DNA from: Actinomadura sp. BRA 177
Lineage (GTDB): Bacteria > Actinomycetota > Actinomycetes > Streptosporangiales > Streptosporangiaceae
NCBI RefSeq assembly: GCF_013372625.1
Contig: NZ_JABXFD010000650.1
Location: forward strand, 1 to 40,091
Reading direction: 5' to 3'
Length of the DNA stretch: 40,091 nt
The notes beneath the pieces were generated by a model, which worked only from the letters and a program-made list of their open reading frames with translations, was not told the origin of the DNA and did not search any database. A program made the translations under genes and the position numbers. Shown here in pieces: positions 9,214 through 17,618 of this stretch. How positions within the stretch are numbered: the first letter of the stretch is position 1; each line of letters begins with the position of its first letter.

Positions 9214-10050
9214 TCAGCGCAGGGGTGCGACCGGTCCGCCGGGATTGTCCATCCGGGCGCGCATGACCTCGTCGGCGATCGCGGACACCTCGTCCTCCGG
9301 CAGCCGCCGGTAGCCGTCGTCGGTGACGACCGCGATCGTCGGGTAGATGCGCCGCGTGGGGTCGGGCCCGCCGGTGGCCGTGTCGTCGTCGGCCGCGTCG
9401 TACAGGGCCTGCACGCACGCGGTGGCGGCGTCCTCCAGGGACAGGTCGCGCCGGTAGAGCTTCTTCAGCGCGCCCAGCGCGTAGGGGGAGCCGGATCCGT
9501 CGGCGTGGAAGTCGCGGGCTTCCTGCGGGGCGCCGGTGATGTCGTAGGTGTAGATGCGCCCTTCACCGGAGTCGGGGTCGAGACCGGCGAAGAGCGGCAC
9601 AACAGCGAGGCCCTGCAGCGCCTGCGCGAGGTTCGCCTGGATGACCGCGCCCAGCCGGCGGGCCTTGCCCGGCAGCGACAGCGGGACGGTCTCCATCTTC
9701 TCGTAGTGCTCCAGCTCCACCTGGAACAGCCGGACCATCTCCAGCGCCAGCCCGACCGTCCCCGCGAACGCGACGGCGGAGAACTCGTCCGCGCGCTGGA
9801 CCTTGTCCAGCTCCCGGTAGGCGATGCGGTTGCCCTGGGTGGCGCGCCGGTCACCGGCCATCATCACGCCGCTCGGAAACGTCAGCGCCAGCACGGTCGT
9901 GCCGTGCGGCAGCTCCGGGACGTCGCCCTCCGGCACCCGGTTGACGGGCAGCAGCTCGGGGGAGTGCAGGCGCAGGAAGTCGACGAACGACGCCGGCCCC
10001 GCCTCGAAGAACTCGGGCGGAATCCCCTGGTCCTCGCTCCGGCCGATCAC
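9214..10050 (-). CDS. prcB: Proteasome beta subunit (N-terminal nucleophile hydrolase), orphan copy
   Basis: Resembles the catalytic beta subunit of the actinobacterial 20S proteasome. A ~50-residue propeptide ends in PELPHG, and processing before TTVLALTF would expose Thr1 (residue 51). The other catalytic residues are in register: Asp17 in MMAGDRRAT and Lys33 in [21 protein letters not shown] and [16 protein letters not shown] follow, as in known PrcB. I chose the GTG at 10050 because GGGGAGAGGGG lies 5 bases upstream; a GTG at 10068 is in frame but lacks such a site. No prcA, pup, dop, pafA or ATPase gene is in the window, so this looks like a stand-alone paralogue; whether the genome has another prcB cannot be seen here. 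Confidence 0.92.
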   Translation of the reverse strand: MIGRSEDQGIPPEFFEAGPASFVDFLRLHSPELLPVNRVPEGDVPELPHGTTVLALTFPSGVMMAGDRRATQGNRIAYRELDKVQRADEFSAVAFAGTVGLALEMVRLFQVELEHYEKMETVPLSLPGKARRLGAVIQANLAQALQGLAVVPLFAGLDPDSGEGRIYTYDITGAPQEARDFHADGSGSPYALGALKKLYRRDLSLEDAATACVQALYDAADDDTATGGPDPTRRIYPTIAVVTDDGYRRLPEDEVSAIADEVMRARMDNPGGPVAPLR

Positions 10051-10180
10051 GGCGACCCCTCTCCCCACACTGGACGACCCGTACCCCTTGATCTGAAACG
10101 TTAGCAGCGCGGAAACCAGCTCGAACCGTGGACAACCCCGCCATCGGCGATGTGACGTTCCGATGCGAGTTGATTACCCA

Positions 10181-10202
10181 CTGCCATATGCTGAATCGGC
10201 AG
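10181..10202 (+). repeat. Left-end hairpin of the tnpB element
   Basis: CTGCC (10181-10185) pairs with GGCAG (10198-10202) around a 12-base loop, 25 bases before the tnpB start. Subterminal hairpins at the left end are what Y1 transposases recognise in IS200/IS605 elements. Only five base pairs, so support is modest. Confidence 0.45.
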
Positions 10203-10226
10203 AACGCCTGGAAGAGAGGAGGAACC

Positions 10227-11609
10227 ATGCTGACCGGCAGGAAGTATCGGCTCGAACTCACCACCGAGCAGGCCGTTATGTGCGAGGAGTTCGGCAACAT
10301 CTGCCGGGCGGTTTGGAACACTGCCCTCGACCAGCGCCGCGAGTACCGGCGCCGGGGCGCGTGGATGAACTACGTCCCGCAGGCCGCCGAGCTGGCCGAG
10401 GCCAAGCAGGACCACCCCTGGCTCAAGGCCGCCCCCTCCCACGTGCTCCAGCAGGTGCTCAAGGACCTGGACAAGGCGTGCCGGGACCACGGAACCTTCG
10501 CCGTCCGCTGGCGGTCCAAGGTCCGCTGGTCCCCGTCGTTCCGGTTTCCCGCCGGAAACCTCATCACGGTGGAACGCCTCGGCCGCAAGCGAGGACGGGC
10601 GAAGCTGCCGAAGCTGGGCTGGGTCGTCTTCCGCTGGTCCCGGCCCCTTGGCGGCCGGGTTCGTTCGGCGACCGTCCGCCGCAAAGGCGCACACTGGTTC
10701 GTCTCCTTCCTCGTGGAGGACGGCATCACCACACCCAAGCGGCACGTCATGCCGGACACGGCGGTCGGGATAGATCGCGGCGTGAAGGTCGCGGCCGTCA
10801 CCAGCGACGGCGATTTCCATGACCGCAAGTTCATCACCGAAGGCGAACAGACCCGGTACCGGCGTCTTCAACAACGCCTCGCTCGTACGAAGAAGGGCAG
10901 TTCGAACCGCCGCAAGACCGTGGTGGCGATGAACAACATCATGGGCCGGGTCACCGACAGGCGAGCCGACTTCTGCGCATGGACGGCCAATCGCATCACA
11001 GCCCGCAACGCCCTGGTCGTGCTGGAGGACCTCAAGACCACGAAGATGACGGCCACCGCGAAGGGCACCGTGGCCGACCCGGGTGAGCGGGTCGCCCAGA
11101 AGCGGGGCCTGAACCGGGCCATCCTCGACAAGGGGTGGCACCGGCTCGAACTCGCCCTCACCGACGCGGCCCGGTACACCGGCACGACGGTGGTGAAGGT
11201 CAATCCCGCCTACACGTCGCAGCGGTGTTCCGCCTGCGGCTTGGTCACCGAAGGCAACCGCGAGAGCCAAGCGGTCTTCCGGTGCAAAGCCGAAGGATGC
11301 GGACACGCCGAGAACGCCGACGTGAACGCCGCGAAGAACATCAGACACGCGGGCGGACGGCCCGTGTCAGCCTGCAGAGACCTCGGGGCCGCCCGGTCTG
11401 CGAAGCAGGAACCACCGGGACCCCGCGAGGCAGTACCGGTCCGACCGGCGATCCCGCTGGTCGGGATCCCCGGCTTTGGCCATGGGGAGGACGCCAACCT
11501 TCCACGCTGCCACAGACCGCCCAAGACCAACCCCCACCTCAACACCATTGCCCAGGCCGCAACCGCTTGCACGGCTCACGCCTCGGGTGCTTGGGGTGGT
11601 TCCTTCTGA
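10227..11609 (+). CDS. tnpB: TnpB RNA-guided nuclease of an IS605-family element
   Basis: 460 residues from the ATG at 10227, preceded by GAGAGGAGGA. The RuvC-like catalytic residues are all present: Asp183 in GIDRGVKVAA, Glu267 in VVLEDLKT and Asp365 in NADVNAAKNI. A four-Cys zinc finger (CSAC at 334-337, Cys353, Cys358) lies between the last two. TnpB proteins are omega-RNA-guided DNA endonucleases that help their element persist. The N-terminal MLTGRKYRLELTTEQ is typical of the family. Oddity: the frame does not stop at the usual place but continues through the omega-RNA scaffold and about 36 residues beyond the inferred element end, overlapping the convergent eamA gene by 34 bases. The nuclease core looks intact. 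Confidence 0.93.
   Translation: MLTGRKYRLELTTEQAVMCEEFGNICRAVWNTALDQRREYRRRGAWMNYVPQAAELAEAKQDHPWLKAAPSHVLQQVLKDLDKACRDHGTFAVRWRSKVRWSPSFRFPAGNLITVERLGRKRGRAKLPKLGWVVFRWSRPLGGRVRSATVRRKGAHWFVSFLVEDGITTPKRHVMPDTAVGIDRGVKVAAVTSDGDFHDRKFITEGEQTRYRRLQQRLARTKKGSSNRRKTVVAMNNIMGRVTDRRADFCAWTANRITARNALVVLEDLKTTKMTATAKGTVADPGERVAQKRGLNRAILDKGWHRLELALTDAARYTGTTVVKVNPAYTSQRCSACGLVTEGNRESQAVFRCKAEGCGHAENADVNAAKNIRHAGGRPVSACRDLGAARSAKQEPPGPREAVPVRPAIPLVGIPGFGHGEDANLPRCHRPPKTNPHLNTIAQAATACTAHASGAWGGSF
11371..11497 (+). ncRNA. Putative omega-RNA (reRNA) scaffold at the right end of the tnpB element
   Basis: In this family the guide RNA scaffold spans the tnpB 3' end and the element's right end. Here TCCCC (11467-11471) pairs with GGGGA (11484-11488), with an inner GGC/GCC stem, followed by GGACGCCAA at the boundary. 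The guide would start at about 11498 with CCTTCCACGCTGCC. The same stem-loop and tail occur at the remnant near 35326. The 5' end of the RNA is a guess. Confidence 0.55.
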
Positions 11610-12511
11610 CTGCGGGTGGCGCCCGCGCAGGCGATGATGACGCAGGCGATTGCGACCCATTGGCGTCCGGTGAGGATCTCGCCGAGTACCACCAGGCCGA
11701 CGAGGGCGGCGACGGCGGGCTCCAGGCTCATCAGGATTCCGAAGACCCGGGCGGGTACCCGGCGTAGCGCCTCCAGCTCCAGCGAGTACGGGATCACCGA
11801 CGACAGGAGGCCGACGCCGAGCCCGATCAGCAGCAGTGTCGGGTCGAGGAGGGCGCCGCCGCCGGTGGCGATGCCGCCCGGCAGCATGACCAGCGCTCCG
11901 ATGATGCTGGCGAGGGCGAGCCCGGTGGTGCCGGGGATGCGCCGTCCGGTGGCGGCGGTGAGCAGGATGTAGGACGCCCAGCCGACCGCGGCGAGCAGCG
12001 CGAACATGATGCCGAGGAGGTCGGCGTCGCCGCCGCCCCGGGCGAGCATGACCACGCCCGCGCCGGCGAGCAGCACCCACAGGACGTCCCGTGCGCGGCG
12101 CGAGCCGGCGATCGCGACCGAGAGGGGGCCGAGGAACTCGATCGTCACCGCAACGCCCAGCGGGATCCTTGCGAGGGCCTGGTAGAACGCGAAGTTCATC
12201 CCGGCGAGGGAGATCCCGTAGCCGGCGACGACGGCGAGGCTCGTCCAGGAGTGGTCGCGCAGGACGGTCCGCAGCGCCTTGCGGGCCAGGAAGCCCAGCA
12301 CGAGCGCGGAGGCCAGCAGCCGGATCGACACGACGGCGGTCGGCGGCATGCGGTCGAACAGGTGCTTGGCGAGGCCGGCGCCGACCTGCACGGAGACGAT
12401 GCCGAGGAAGATCAGCGCGGGCGGCGGCACCGAGCCCAGGGACAGCGCGCGGACGCGGGCCGGGATCCGGGGCGCGCCGCCGAGCGACCCCGTCCCTTCA
12501 GCGAGCGCCAC
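11576..12511 (-). CDS. EamA/RhtA-family inner-membrane metabolite exporter
   Basis: 311 residues with ten hydrophobic segments in two EamA repeats (about 30-150 and 165-300). It resembles the threonine/homoserine exporter RhtA: the first repeat contains NFAFYQALARIPLGVAVTIEFLGPL and the second PYSLELEALRRVPARVFGILMSLEPAVAALVG, the most conserved stretch of the family. The substrate cannot be told from sequence. GTG start at 12511 with GGGAG placed within the last codons of the upstream ABC permease gene, so it is probably co-transcribed with the ABC pair. Its 3' end overlaps the over-extended tnpB frame, next to the element's right end. Confidence 0.88.
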   Translation of the reverse strand: MALAEGTGSLGGAPRIPARVRALSLGSVPPPALIFLGIVSVQVGAGLAKHLFDRMPPTAVVSIRLLASALVLGFLARKALRTVLRDHSWTSLAVVAGYGISLAGMNFAFYQALARIPLGVAVTIEFLGPLSVAIAGSRRARDVLWVLLAGAGVVMLARGGGDADLLGIMFALLAAVGWASYILLTAATGRRIPGTTGLALASIIGALVMLPGGIATGGGALLDPTLLLIGLGVGLLSSVIPYSLELEALRRVPARVFGILMSLEPAVAALVGLVVLGEILTGRQWVAIACVIIACAGATRSQKEPPQAPEA

Positions 12512-12514
12512 GTG

Positions 12515-13285
12515 CTACTCCCACCTGAAGAAGCGGGCGGCGAGGGCGAGGCCGGCGACGGCCCACACCGCGAGGACGAGCAGCGGCTGCGCGGGGAACG
12601 CGGCGCCGTCCTGCAGGACGTCGCGCAGCCCGCCCGCGAGGGCCGAGATCGGCAGCAGCTCCAGGGCGTCGCGCACCGGGCCGGGGAACTTGTCGAGCGG
12701 GAAGACGACGCCGCCGACGGCCAGCAGCAGGATGTAGACGAGGTTCGCGGCGGCGAGGGTCGCCTCGGCGCGCAGCGTCCCGGCCATGAGCAGCCCGAAC
12801 CCGGAGAACGCGGCGGTGCCGAGCAGCAGCAGGACGATCACCGAGGCGGGGTCGCCGTGCGGTGACCAGCCGAGCGCCAGCGCCACCGCAAAGATCACCG
12901 CGGCCTGGACGATCTCGACCGCGAGCACGCTGGCGGTCTTGGCGGCGATGAGCCCGCCGCGCGGCAGCGGGGTGGCGCCGAGCCGCTTGAGGACGCCGTA
13001 GCGCCGCTCGAACCCGGTGCCGATCGCCTGCCCGGTGAACGCCGTCGACATGACCGCGAGCGCGAGGATGCCGGGCGCGAGGAAGTCGACGCGGCGGCCC
13101 GGACCGAGGTCCAGCAGCGAGGTGGCGCTGAACAGCACGAGCAGGACGACCGGGATGATCAGCGTCAGCAGCAGCTGCTCGCCGTTGCGCAGCACGGTGC
13201 GGAACTCGTAGCCGGCCTGCGAGGCGATCATCCGCGGGAGCGGCACGGCCCCCGGCGCCGGGGACAGGTCCAGTGGGGCGGTCAC
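12515..13285 (-). CDS. ABC-2 type transporter permease
   Basis: 256 residues with six hydrophobic segments and the ABC-2 layout; FERRYGVLKRLGATPLPRGGLIAAK is the conserved cytoplasmic loop of drug/lipid-exporting permeases of this type. The GTG start at 13285 overlaps the stop of the ATPase gene as GTGA. Together they form an exporter. The pair occupies the position of Rv1457c/Rv1458c beside ctaA in mycobacteria (from memory); the cargo is unknown. Confidence 0.92.
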   Translation of the reverse strand: MTAPLDLSPAPGAVPLPRMIASQAGYEFRTVLRNGEQLLLTLIIPVVLLVLFSATSLLDLGPGRRVDFLAPGILALAVMSTAFTGQAIGTGFERRYGVLKRLGATPLPRGGLIAAKTASVLAVEIVQAAVIFAVALALGWSPHGDPASVIVLLLLGTAAFSGFGLLMAGTLRAEATLAAANLVYILLLAVGGVVFPLDKFPGPVRDALELLPISALAGGLRDVLQDGAAFPAQPLLVLAVWAVAGLALAARFFRWE

Positions 13286-14220
13286 GCGCGCAGCTCCCGT
13301 CCGGTCAGTTCGAGGAAGACGTCCTCCAGGGTGCGGCGCTCGATCCGCAGGTCCTCGGTCAGGACGCCGTGCGAGGCGCACCAGGCGGTGACGGTGGCGA
13401 GCAGCTCGGGCCGCACGTCCGCCTCGATCAGGTAGTGCCCGGCGGGCGACTCCTTGGCCGCGCTGCCGGCCGGCAGCGCCGACAGCAGCTCGTCCAGGCC
13501 GAGGCCGGGCCGGGCGCGGAACCGCAGCTGCCGCTCGGCGCCGGTCAGCTCCTCGGGCGCGCCCTCGGCCACGACCTTGCCGTGGTCGACGATGACGACG
13601 CGGTCGGAGAGGCGCTCGGCCTCCTCCATGTTGTGCGTGGTGAGGACCACCGACACCCCGGCGGCGCGCAGCTCCTCGATCAGCTCCCAGGTGGCGTGCC
13701 TGGCCTGCGGGTCGAGGCCGGTCGTGGGCTCGTCGAGGAAGACCAGCTCGGGCCGTCCGACGATGGCGACGGCGAGGGAGAGGCGCTGCTGCTGCCCGCC
13801 CGACATGCGGCGGAACGGGGTGCGGGCGTGCTCGGTGAGGCCGAGCCGCGCCAGCAGGGCCGCCGGGTCGAGCGGCGTGGCGTGGAACGAGGCGACGAGC
13901 TTCAGGAACTCGCCGGCGCGGGCCGTCGCCGGCACGCCGCCGGACTGCGGCATCACCCCGACCCGCGGCTTCAGCGCGCGGCCGTCGGCGGCGGGGTCGA
14001 GGCCGAGGACGCGGACGGTGCCGGAGTCGGCCCGCCGGAACCCCTCGCAGATCTCGATCGTGGTCGTCTTGCCCGCGCCGTTCGGGCCGAGCAGCGCGGT
14101 GACGGCGCCCCGGGCGGCGCTGAACGAGAGGCCGTCCACGGCCCTGGCGGAGCCGTAGCGCTTCACGAGAGAGTGCAGCTCGACCGCGCCGTCTCGGCCG
14201 CCGCCTCCGGGGGGTGTCAT
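13282..14220 (-). CDS. ABC transporter ATP-binding protein
   Basis: 312 residues. Walker A GPNGAGKTTT, Q-loop VMPQSGGVP, signature MSGGQQQRLS, Walker B LVFLDEPTTGLD and switch His in VVLTTHNMEEAERLSD are all present, followed by the ~80-residue C-terminal domain typical of DrrA/NodI-like exporters, ending in RTLEDVFLELTGREL. The ATG at 14220 (MTPPGGGG) lacks a ribosome site but has TAAACT 7 bases upstream, so the message is probably leaderless. The frame is open further upstream (to 14874), but that part lies antisense to arcA and is not coding. Partner of the permease just downstream. Confidence 0.94.
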   Translation of the reverse strand: MTPPGGGGRDGAVELHSLVKRYGSARAVDGLSFSAARGAVTALLGPNGAGKTTTIEICEGFRRADSGTVRVLGLDPAADGRALKPRVGVMPQSGGVPATARAGEFLKLVASFHATPLDPAALLARLGLTEHARTPFRRMSGGQQQRLSLAVAIVGRPELVFLDEPTTGLDPQARHATWELIEELRAAGVSVVLTTHNMEEAERLSDRVVIVDHGKVVAEGAPEELTGAERQLRFRARPGLGLDELLSALPAGSAAKESPAGHYLIEADVRPELLATVTAWCASHGVLTEDLRIERRTLEDVFLELTGRELRA

Positions 14221-14227
14221 GCCGACG

Positions 14228-14233
14228 AGTTTA
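14228..14233 (-). promoter_or_regulatory. -10 box (TAAACT) of the ABC transporter operon
   Basis: Minus-strand TAAACT ends 7 bases before the ATG at 14220. Leaderless start inferred; no clear -35. Confidence 0.45.
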
Positions 14234-14321
14234 TGACCGGGCATGGACCGCTCCGCGCCGGGTCCCGCCGTCGCGCCGGGTGAAGGTCCGGCAAAGCCTC
14301 CGGGCGGAGGTCGATCCAGTT

Positions 14322-14343
14322 TTGCCCCGTCGGCCTCGGGGAA
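14322..14343. promoter_or_regulatory. Inverted repeat upstream of arcA, possible operator
   Basis: TTGCCCCG (14322-14329) faces CGGGGAA (14337-14343) across 7 bases, directly followed by TTGACG (14344-14349), which resembles a -35 box. It lies 50 bases before the arcA start. The binding protein is unknown; it does not match the Rex or DosR consensus I know. Confidence 0.35.
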
Positions 14344-14392
14344 TTGACGGCCTGTCGCCGGGCCGTCGCCGGTGGCCTGGAGGAGGTGGGGG

Positions 14393-15634
14393 ATGCCGTT
14401 CCACGTCGGTTCGGAAGTCGGCCGGCTTCGCGAGGTCCTGCTGCACCGGCCGGAGCTGTCGCTGAAGCGGCTCACCCCGTCCAACGCGGCCGGGCTGCTG
14501 TTCGACGACGTGCTGTGGGTCAAGCGCGCGGTGGAGGAGCACGCGGAGTTCGAGGACGTGCTGCGCGCGGAGGGCGTCCGGACGCACCTGCTGTCCGACC
14601 TGCTGACCGAGACGATCGGGATCCCCGAGGCGCGCAAGCACATCCTGGACGCCGTCGTCGACCCGCACTGGTTCGGCCCGCTGGCCACCGACGCGATCCG
14701 CAACTGCTTCGACTCCATGGACGTGCAGGAGCTGGGCTCGTTCCTGATCGGCGGCATCACCAAGCGGGAGATCCTGGAGCGGATCCCCGAGCCCGCGTCC
14801 ATCGCGTTCCACTCCATCGGCATGGACGGGTTCATCCTGCCGCCGCTGCCCAACCACCTGTTCACCCGCGACACGTCCTGCTGGATCTACGACGGCGTCT
14901 CGATCAACACGATGCGCAAGAAGGCGCGCATGCGCGAGACGGTGAACATGGAGGCGGTGTACCGCTGGCATCCGCTGTTCGCCGCCGGGTACGGCCGGCC
15001 CGCCGAGGGCGGCTTCCACGTGTGGAACAGCGGGACGGCGATGGCCCCGGCGACGCTGGAGGGCGGCGACGTCCTGGTCATCGGGAACGGCGCCGTGCTG
15101 GTCGGTATGAGCGAGCGGACGCAGCCGCAGGCCGTGGAGATGCTCGCGCAGTCGCTGTTCGCCGCCGGGTCGTGCACCCGGATCGTCGCGCTGCGGATGC
15201 CGCACAAGCGGGCGTTCATGCACCTGGACACGGTCATGACGATGGTCGACCACGGCGTGTTCACCGCCTACGAGGGGCTGGGCCTGCTGCCGTCCCACAC
15301 CGTCGAGCCGGGCGACACCGAGAAGGAACTGAAGATCACCGATCACCCTCCCGAGGACATGTACCGGGCGATCGCCGCCGCGCTCGGCCTGGACGACGTC
15401 AAGGTCCTCGTCCCGACGCAGGACGTGTTCGCCGCCGAGCGCGAGCAGTGGGACGACGGCGCGAACGTCTTGGCCGTCTCGCCGGGCGTTGTCGTCGCCT
15501 ACGAGCGCAACGCGACGAGCAACAACCATCTGAGCCGGAACGGGATCCAGGTCATCACCATCCGCGGCAGCGAGCTGGGCCGGGGGCGGGGCGGCCCGCG
15601 CTGCATGACCTGCCCGCTCGTCCGGGACGCCTGA
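14393..15634 (+). CDS. arcA: Arginine deiminase
   Basis: 413 residues. It hydrolyses arginine to citrulline and ammonia, step one of the ADI pathway, in the cytosol. Family motifs: [10 protein letters not shown] near the N-terminus, [14 protein letters not shown] (substrate-binding Asp), [39 protein letters not shown] (catalytic His), and the C-terminal CMTCP with the nucleophile Cys404. The ATG at 14393 has a strong AGGAGGTGGGGG site; the in-frame ATG at 14372 lacks one. It heads a five-gene operon with arcB, arcC, a permease and a universal stress protein. Confidence 0.97.
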   Translation: MPFHVGSEVGRLREVLLHRPELSLKRLTPSNAAGLLFDDVLWVKRAVEEHAEFEDVLRAEGVRTHLLSDLLTETIGIPEARKHILDAVVDPHWFGPLATDAIRNCFDSMDVQELGSFLIGGITKREILERIPEPASIAFHSIGMDGFILPPLPNHLFTRDTSCWIYDGVSINTMRKKARMRETVNMEAVYRWHPLFAAGYGRPAEGGFHVWNSGTAMAPATLEGGDVLVIGNGAVLVGMSERTQPQAVEMLAQSLFAAGSCTRIVALRMPHKRAFMHLDTVMTMVDHGVFTAYEGLGLLPSHTVEPGDTEKELKITDHPPEDMYRAIAAALGLDDVKVLVPTQDVFAAEREQWDDGANVLAVSPGVVVAYERNATSNNHLSRNGIQVITIRGSELGRGRGGPRCMTCPLVRDA

Positions 15635-15659
15635 CGGCCCACGACACCCGGGAGACGAA

Positions 15660-16673
15660 ATGGCGCTCGACCTGCGCGGCCGCAGCCTGCTCAAGGAACT
15701 CGACTTCACGCCGGAGGAGTTCGGGTACCTGCTCGATCTCGCGGCCGAGTTGAAGGCCGCCAAGTACGCCGGGACGGAACGGCAGGCGCTGACGGGCAGG
15801 AACATCGCGCTCATCTTCGAGAAGACGTCCACCCGGACGCGCTGCGCTTTCGAGGTCGCCGCGCACGACCAGGGCGCCCACGTCTCCTACCTCGATCCGA
15901 GCGGGACGCAGATCGGCCACAAGGAGTCGATGAAGGACACGGCCCGCGTCCTGGGACGGATGTACGACGGCATCGAGTACCGGGGGTCGAGCCAAAGGCT
16001 CGTGGAAGAACTCGCCGAGTACGCGGGCGTCCCCGTGTGGAACGGCCTGACCGACGAGTGGCACCCCACGCAGATGCTCGCCGACATGCTCACCATGCGC
16101 GAGCACAGCGACAAGCCTCTGCAGGACGTCACGTACGCCTATCTGGGTGACGCACGCAACAACATGGGCCACTCCTATGTGGCCGCTGGCGCGCTGCTCG
16201 GCATGAACGTGCGCATCGTCGCGCCGCGAACCCTGTGGCCGGACGACGAAACGGTCGTCCAGCCGTCCAAGACGGTGGCGGCCAAGACCGGCGCTGACAT
16301 CACGCTCACCGAAGACGTAGCCGAAGGCGTGCGGGGCGCCGACTTCGTCATGACCGACGTGTGGGTGTCGATGGGGGAGCCCAAAGAAGTATGGGACGAG
16401 CGCATAGCGCTGCTCAAGCCGTACCAGGTCAACACCGAGGTCATGCAGGCGACCGGCAACCAGAACGTCAAGTTCATGCACTGCCTCCCCGCCTTCCACA
16501 ACCGGGGCACCACAGTGGGGGAGGACATCTACCGGAAGACCGGCCTGGAGGCGCTGGAGGTCACCGACGAGGTGTTCGAGTCGGCCGCCTCCATCGTCTT
16601 CGACGAGGCCGAGAACCGGATGCACACCATCAAGGCGGTCATGGTCGCGACGCTCGGCCGGCCGGGCGGGTGA
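15660..16673 (+). CDS. arcB: Ornithine carbamoyltransferase (catabolic by context)
   Basis: 337 residues. Carbamoyl-phosphate motif STRTRCAFE, the [15 protein letters not shown] segment, and the ornithine-binding HCLPAFHN near the C-terminus. In the ADI pathway it runs backwards, splitting citrulline with phosphate into ornithine and carbamoyl phosphate. Sequence alone does not separate catabolic from anabolic (argF) forms; its place between arcA and arcC argues for catabolic. The ATG follows GGGAGACGAA. Around 15980-16400 it has slightly more A/T-ending codons than its neighbours. Confidence 0.95.
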   Translation: MALDLRGRSLLKELDFTPEEFGYLLDLAAELKAAKYAGTERQALTGRNIALIFEKTSTRTRCAFEVAAHDQGAHVSYLDPSGTQIGHKESMKDTARVLGRMYDGIEYRGSSQRLVEELAEYAGVPVWNGLTDEWHPTQMLADMLTMREHSDKPLQDVTYAYLGDARNNMGHSYVAAGALLGMNVRIVAPRTLWPDDETVVQPSKTVAAKTGADITLTEDVAEGVRGADFVMTDVWVSMGEPKEVWDERIALLKPYQVNTEVMQATGNQNVKFMHCLPAFHNRGTTVGEDIYRKTGLEALEVTDEVFESAASIVFDEAENRMHTIKAVMVATLGRPGG

Positions 16674-16682
16674 GGGGGACGG

Positions 16683-17618
16683 ATGCGCGTGGTCGTCGCG
16701 CTCGGGGGGAACGCGCTGGTGAAACGGGGTGACATCCCCGACGCCGGAATGCAGCGCGGCAACGTGGACCGGGCGGTGCGGGCGCTCGCGCCGCTCGCCG
16801 AGAAGCACGAGCTGATCATCACGCACGGGAACGGGCCGCAGGTCGGCGTGCTGTCGCTGGAGAGCGTCAACGACCCGAACCTGACCCGGCCCTACCCCCT
16901 CGACACGATCGGCGCCGAGACCCAGGGGATGATCGGCTACTGGATGCTGCAGGCGCTGCAGAACGCGCTGCCCGGCCGCCAGGTGATGGCGATGATCAAC
17001 CAGACGCTGGTGTCGGCGGTGGACCCGGCGTTCGAGGACCCGACCAAGTTCGTCGGGCAGGTCTACGACCGCGAGGACGCGGAGAAGCTCGCCGGCGAGT
17101 ACGGCTGGACGATCCGGCAGGACGGGGAGCACTGGCGCCGCGTCGTGCCGTCCCCGCGCCCGCAGCGGGTGATCGAGACGCGGCTGATCCGCGAGCTGGT
17201 CCGGCTCGGCACGGTCGTGGTGTGCGCGGGCGGCGGCGGCATCCCGGTGTTCCGCAACGACGTCGGACGGCTGGAGGGCGTCGAGGCGGTGATCGACAAG
17301 GACCGCACCGCGGCCGTCCTCGCCGAGAGCATGGACGCGGACGCGCTGCTCATCCTCACCGACGTCCCCCGGGTGATGCGGAACTTCGGCACGCCGGAGC
17401 AGGAGGAGATCGTCCACACCACCCCGCACGAGCTGCGCGCCGAGGACTTCCCCGCCGGGTCGATGGGCCCGAAGGCGGAGGCGGCGGCGAGCTTCGTCGA
17501 GCGGACCGGCGACATGGCCGCGATCGGGCTGCTCGACCAGTGCGTGGAGATCCTCGCGGGCATCGCCGGGACGATCGTCACGCCCAACGCCACCTGGCCG
17601 CTGGAGAGCACCCTGTGA
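16683..17618 (+). CDS. arcC: Carbamate kinase
   Basis: 311 residues of the amino-acid kinase fold. It makes ATP from carbamoyl phosphate and ADP, the energy-yielding last step of the ADI pathway. Starts MRVVVALGGNALVKRGD (phosphate-binding Gly loop), then ITHGNGPQVGVL, CAGGGGIPV, VIDKDRTAAVLAESM, LTDVPRVM and a C-terminal GSMGPKAEAAASFVE. The ATG has a GAGGGGG site 9 bases after arcB. Its stop overlaps the GTG start of the permease gene. Confidence 0.97.
   Translation: MRVVVALGGNALVKRGDIPDAGMQRGNVDRAVRALAPLAEKHELIITHGNGPQVGVLSLESVNDPNLTRPYPLDTIGAETQGMIGYWMLQALQNALPGRQVMAMINQTLVSAVDPAFEDPTKFVGQVYDREDAEKLAGEYGWTIRQDGEHWRRVVPSPRPQRVIETRLIRELVRLGTVVVCAGGGGIPVFRNDVGRLEGVEAVIDKDRTAAVLAESMDADALLILTDVPRVMRNFGTPEQEEIVHTTPHELRAEDFPAGSMGPKAEAAASFVERTGDMAAIGLLDQCVEILAGIAGTIVTPNATWPLESTL

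Larger units (their letters stand above)
10175..11497 (+). mobile_element. IS200/IS605-type (IS1341-like) element carrying only tnpB
   Basis: About 1.3 kb. The left end is inferred from an imperfect palindrome at 10181-10202 that lies just after TTGAT (10170-10174), a possible target-adjacent motif. The right end is inferred from a stem-loop at 11467-11488 followed by GGACGCCAA, which matches the right end of the second tnpB locus at 35326. There is no tnpA (Y1 transposase), so movement would need one in trans. No target duplication is expected for this class. The exact ends are inference. Confidence 0.65.

Noticed and set aside
10128..10226. Longer tnpB start at 10128
   Set aside because: The extra residues lie outside the inferred element and the ATG at 10227 has a strong ribosome site and the family's usual N-terminus.
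10051..10226. A tnpA (Y1 transposase) gene beside tnpB
   Set aside because: There is no room: prcB ends the left flank and no HUH or Tyr motif frame exists on either side.
13282..14874. 530-codon minus-strand frame for the ABC ATPase
   Set aside because: Only the part from the ATG at 14220 is ABC ATPase; the upstream 218 codons are antisense to arcA and low-complexity.
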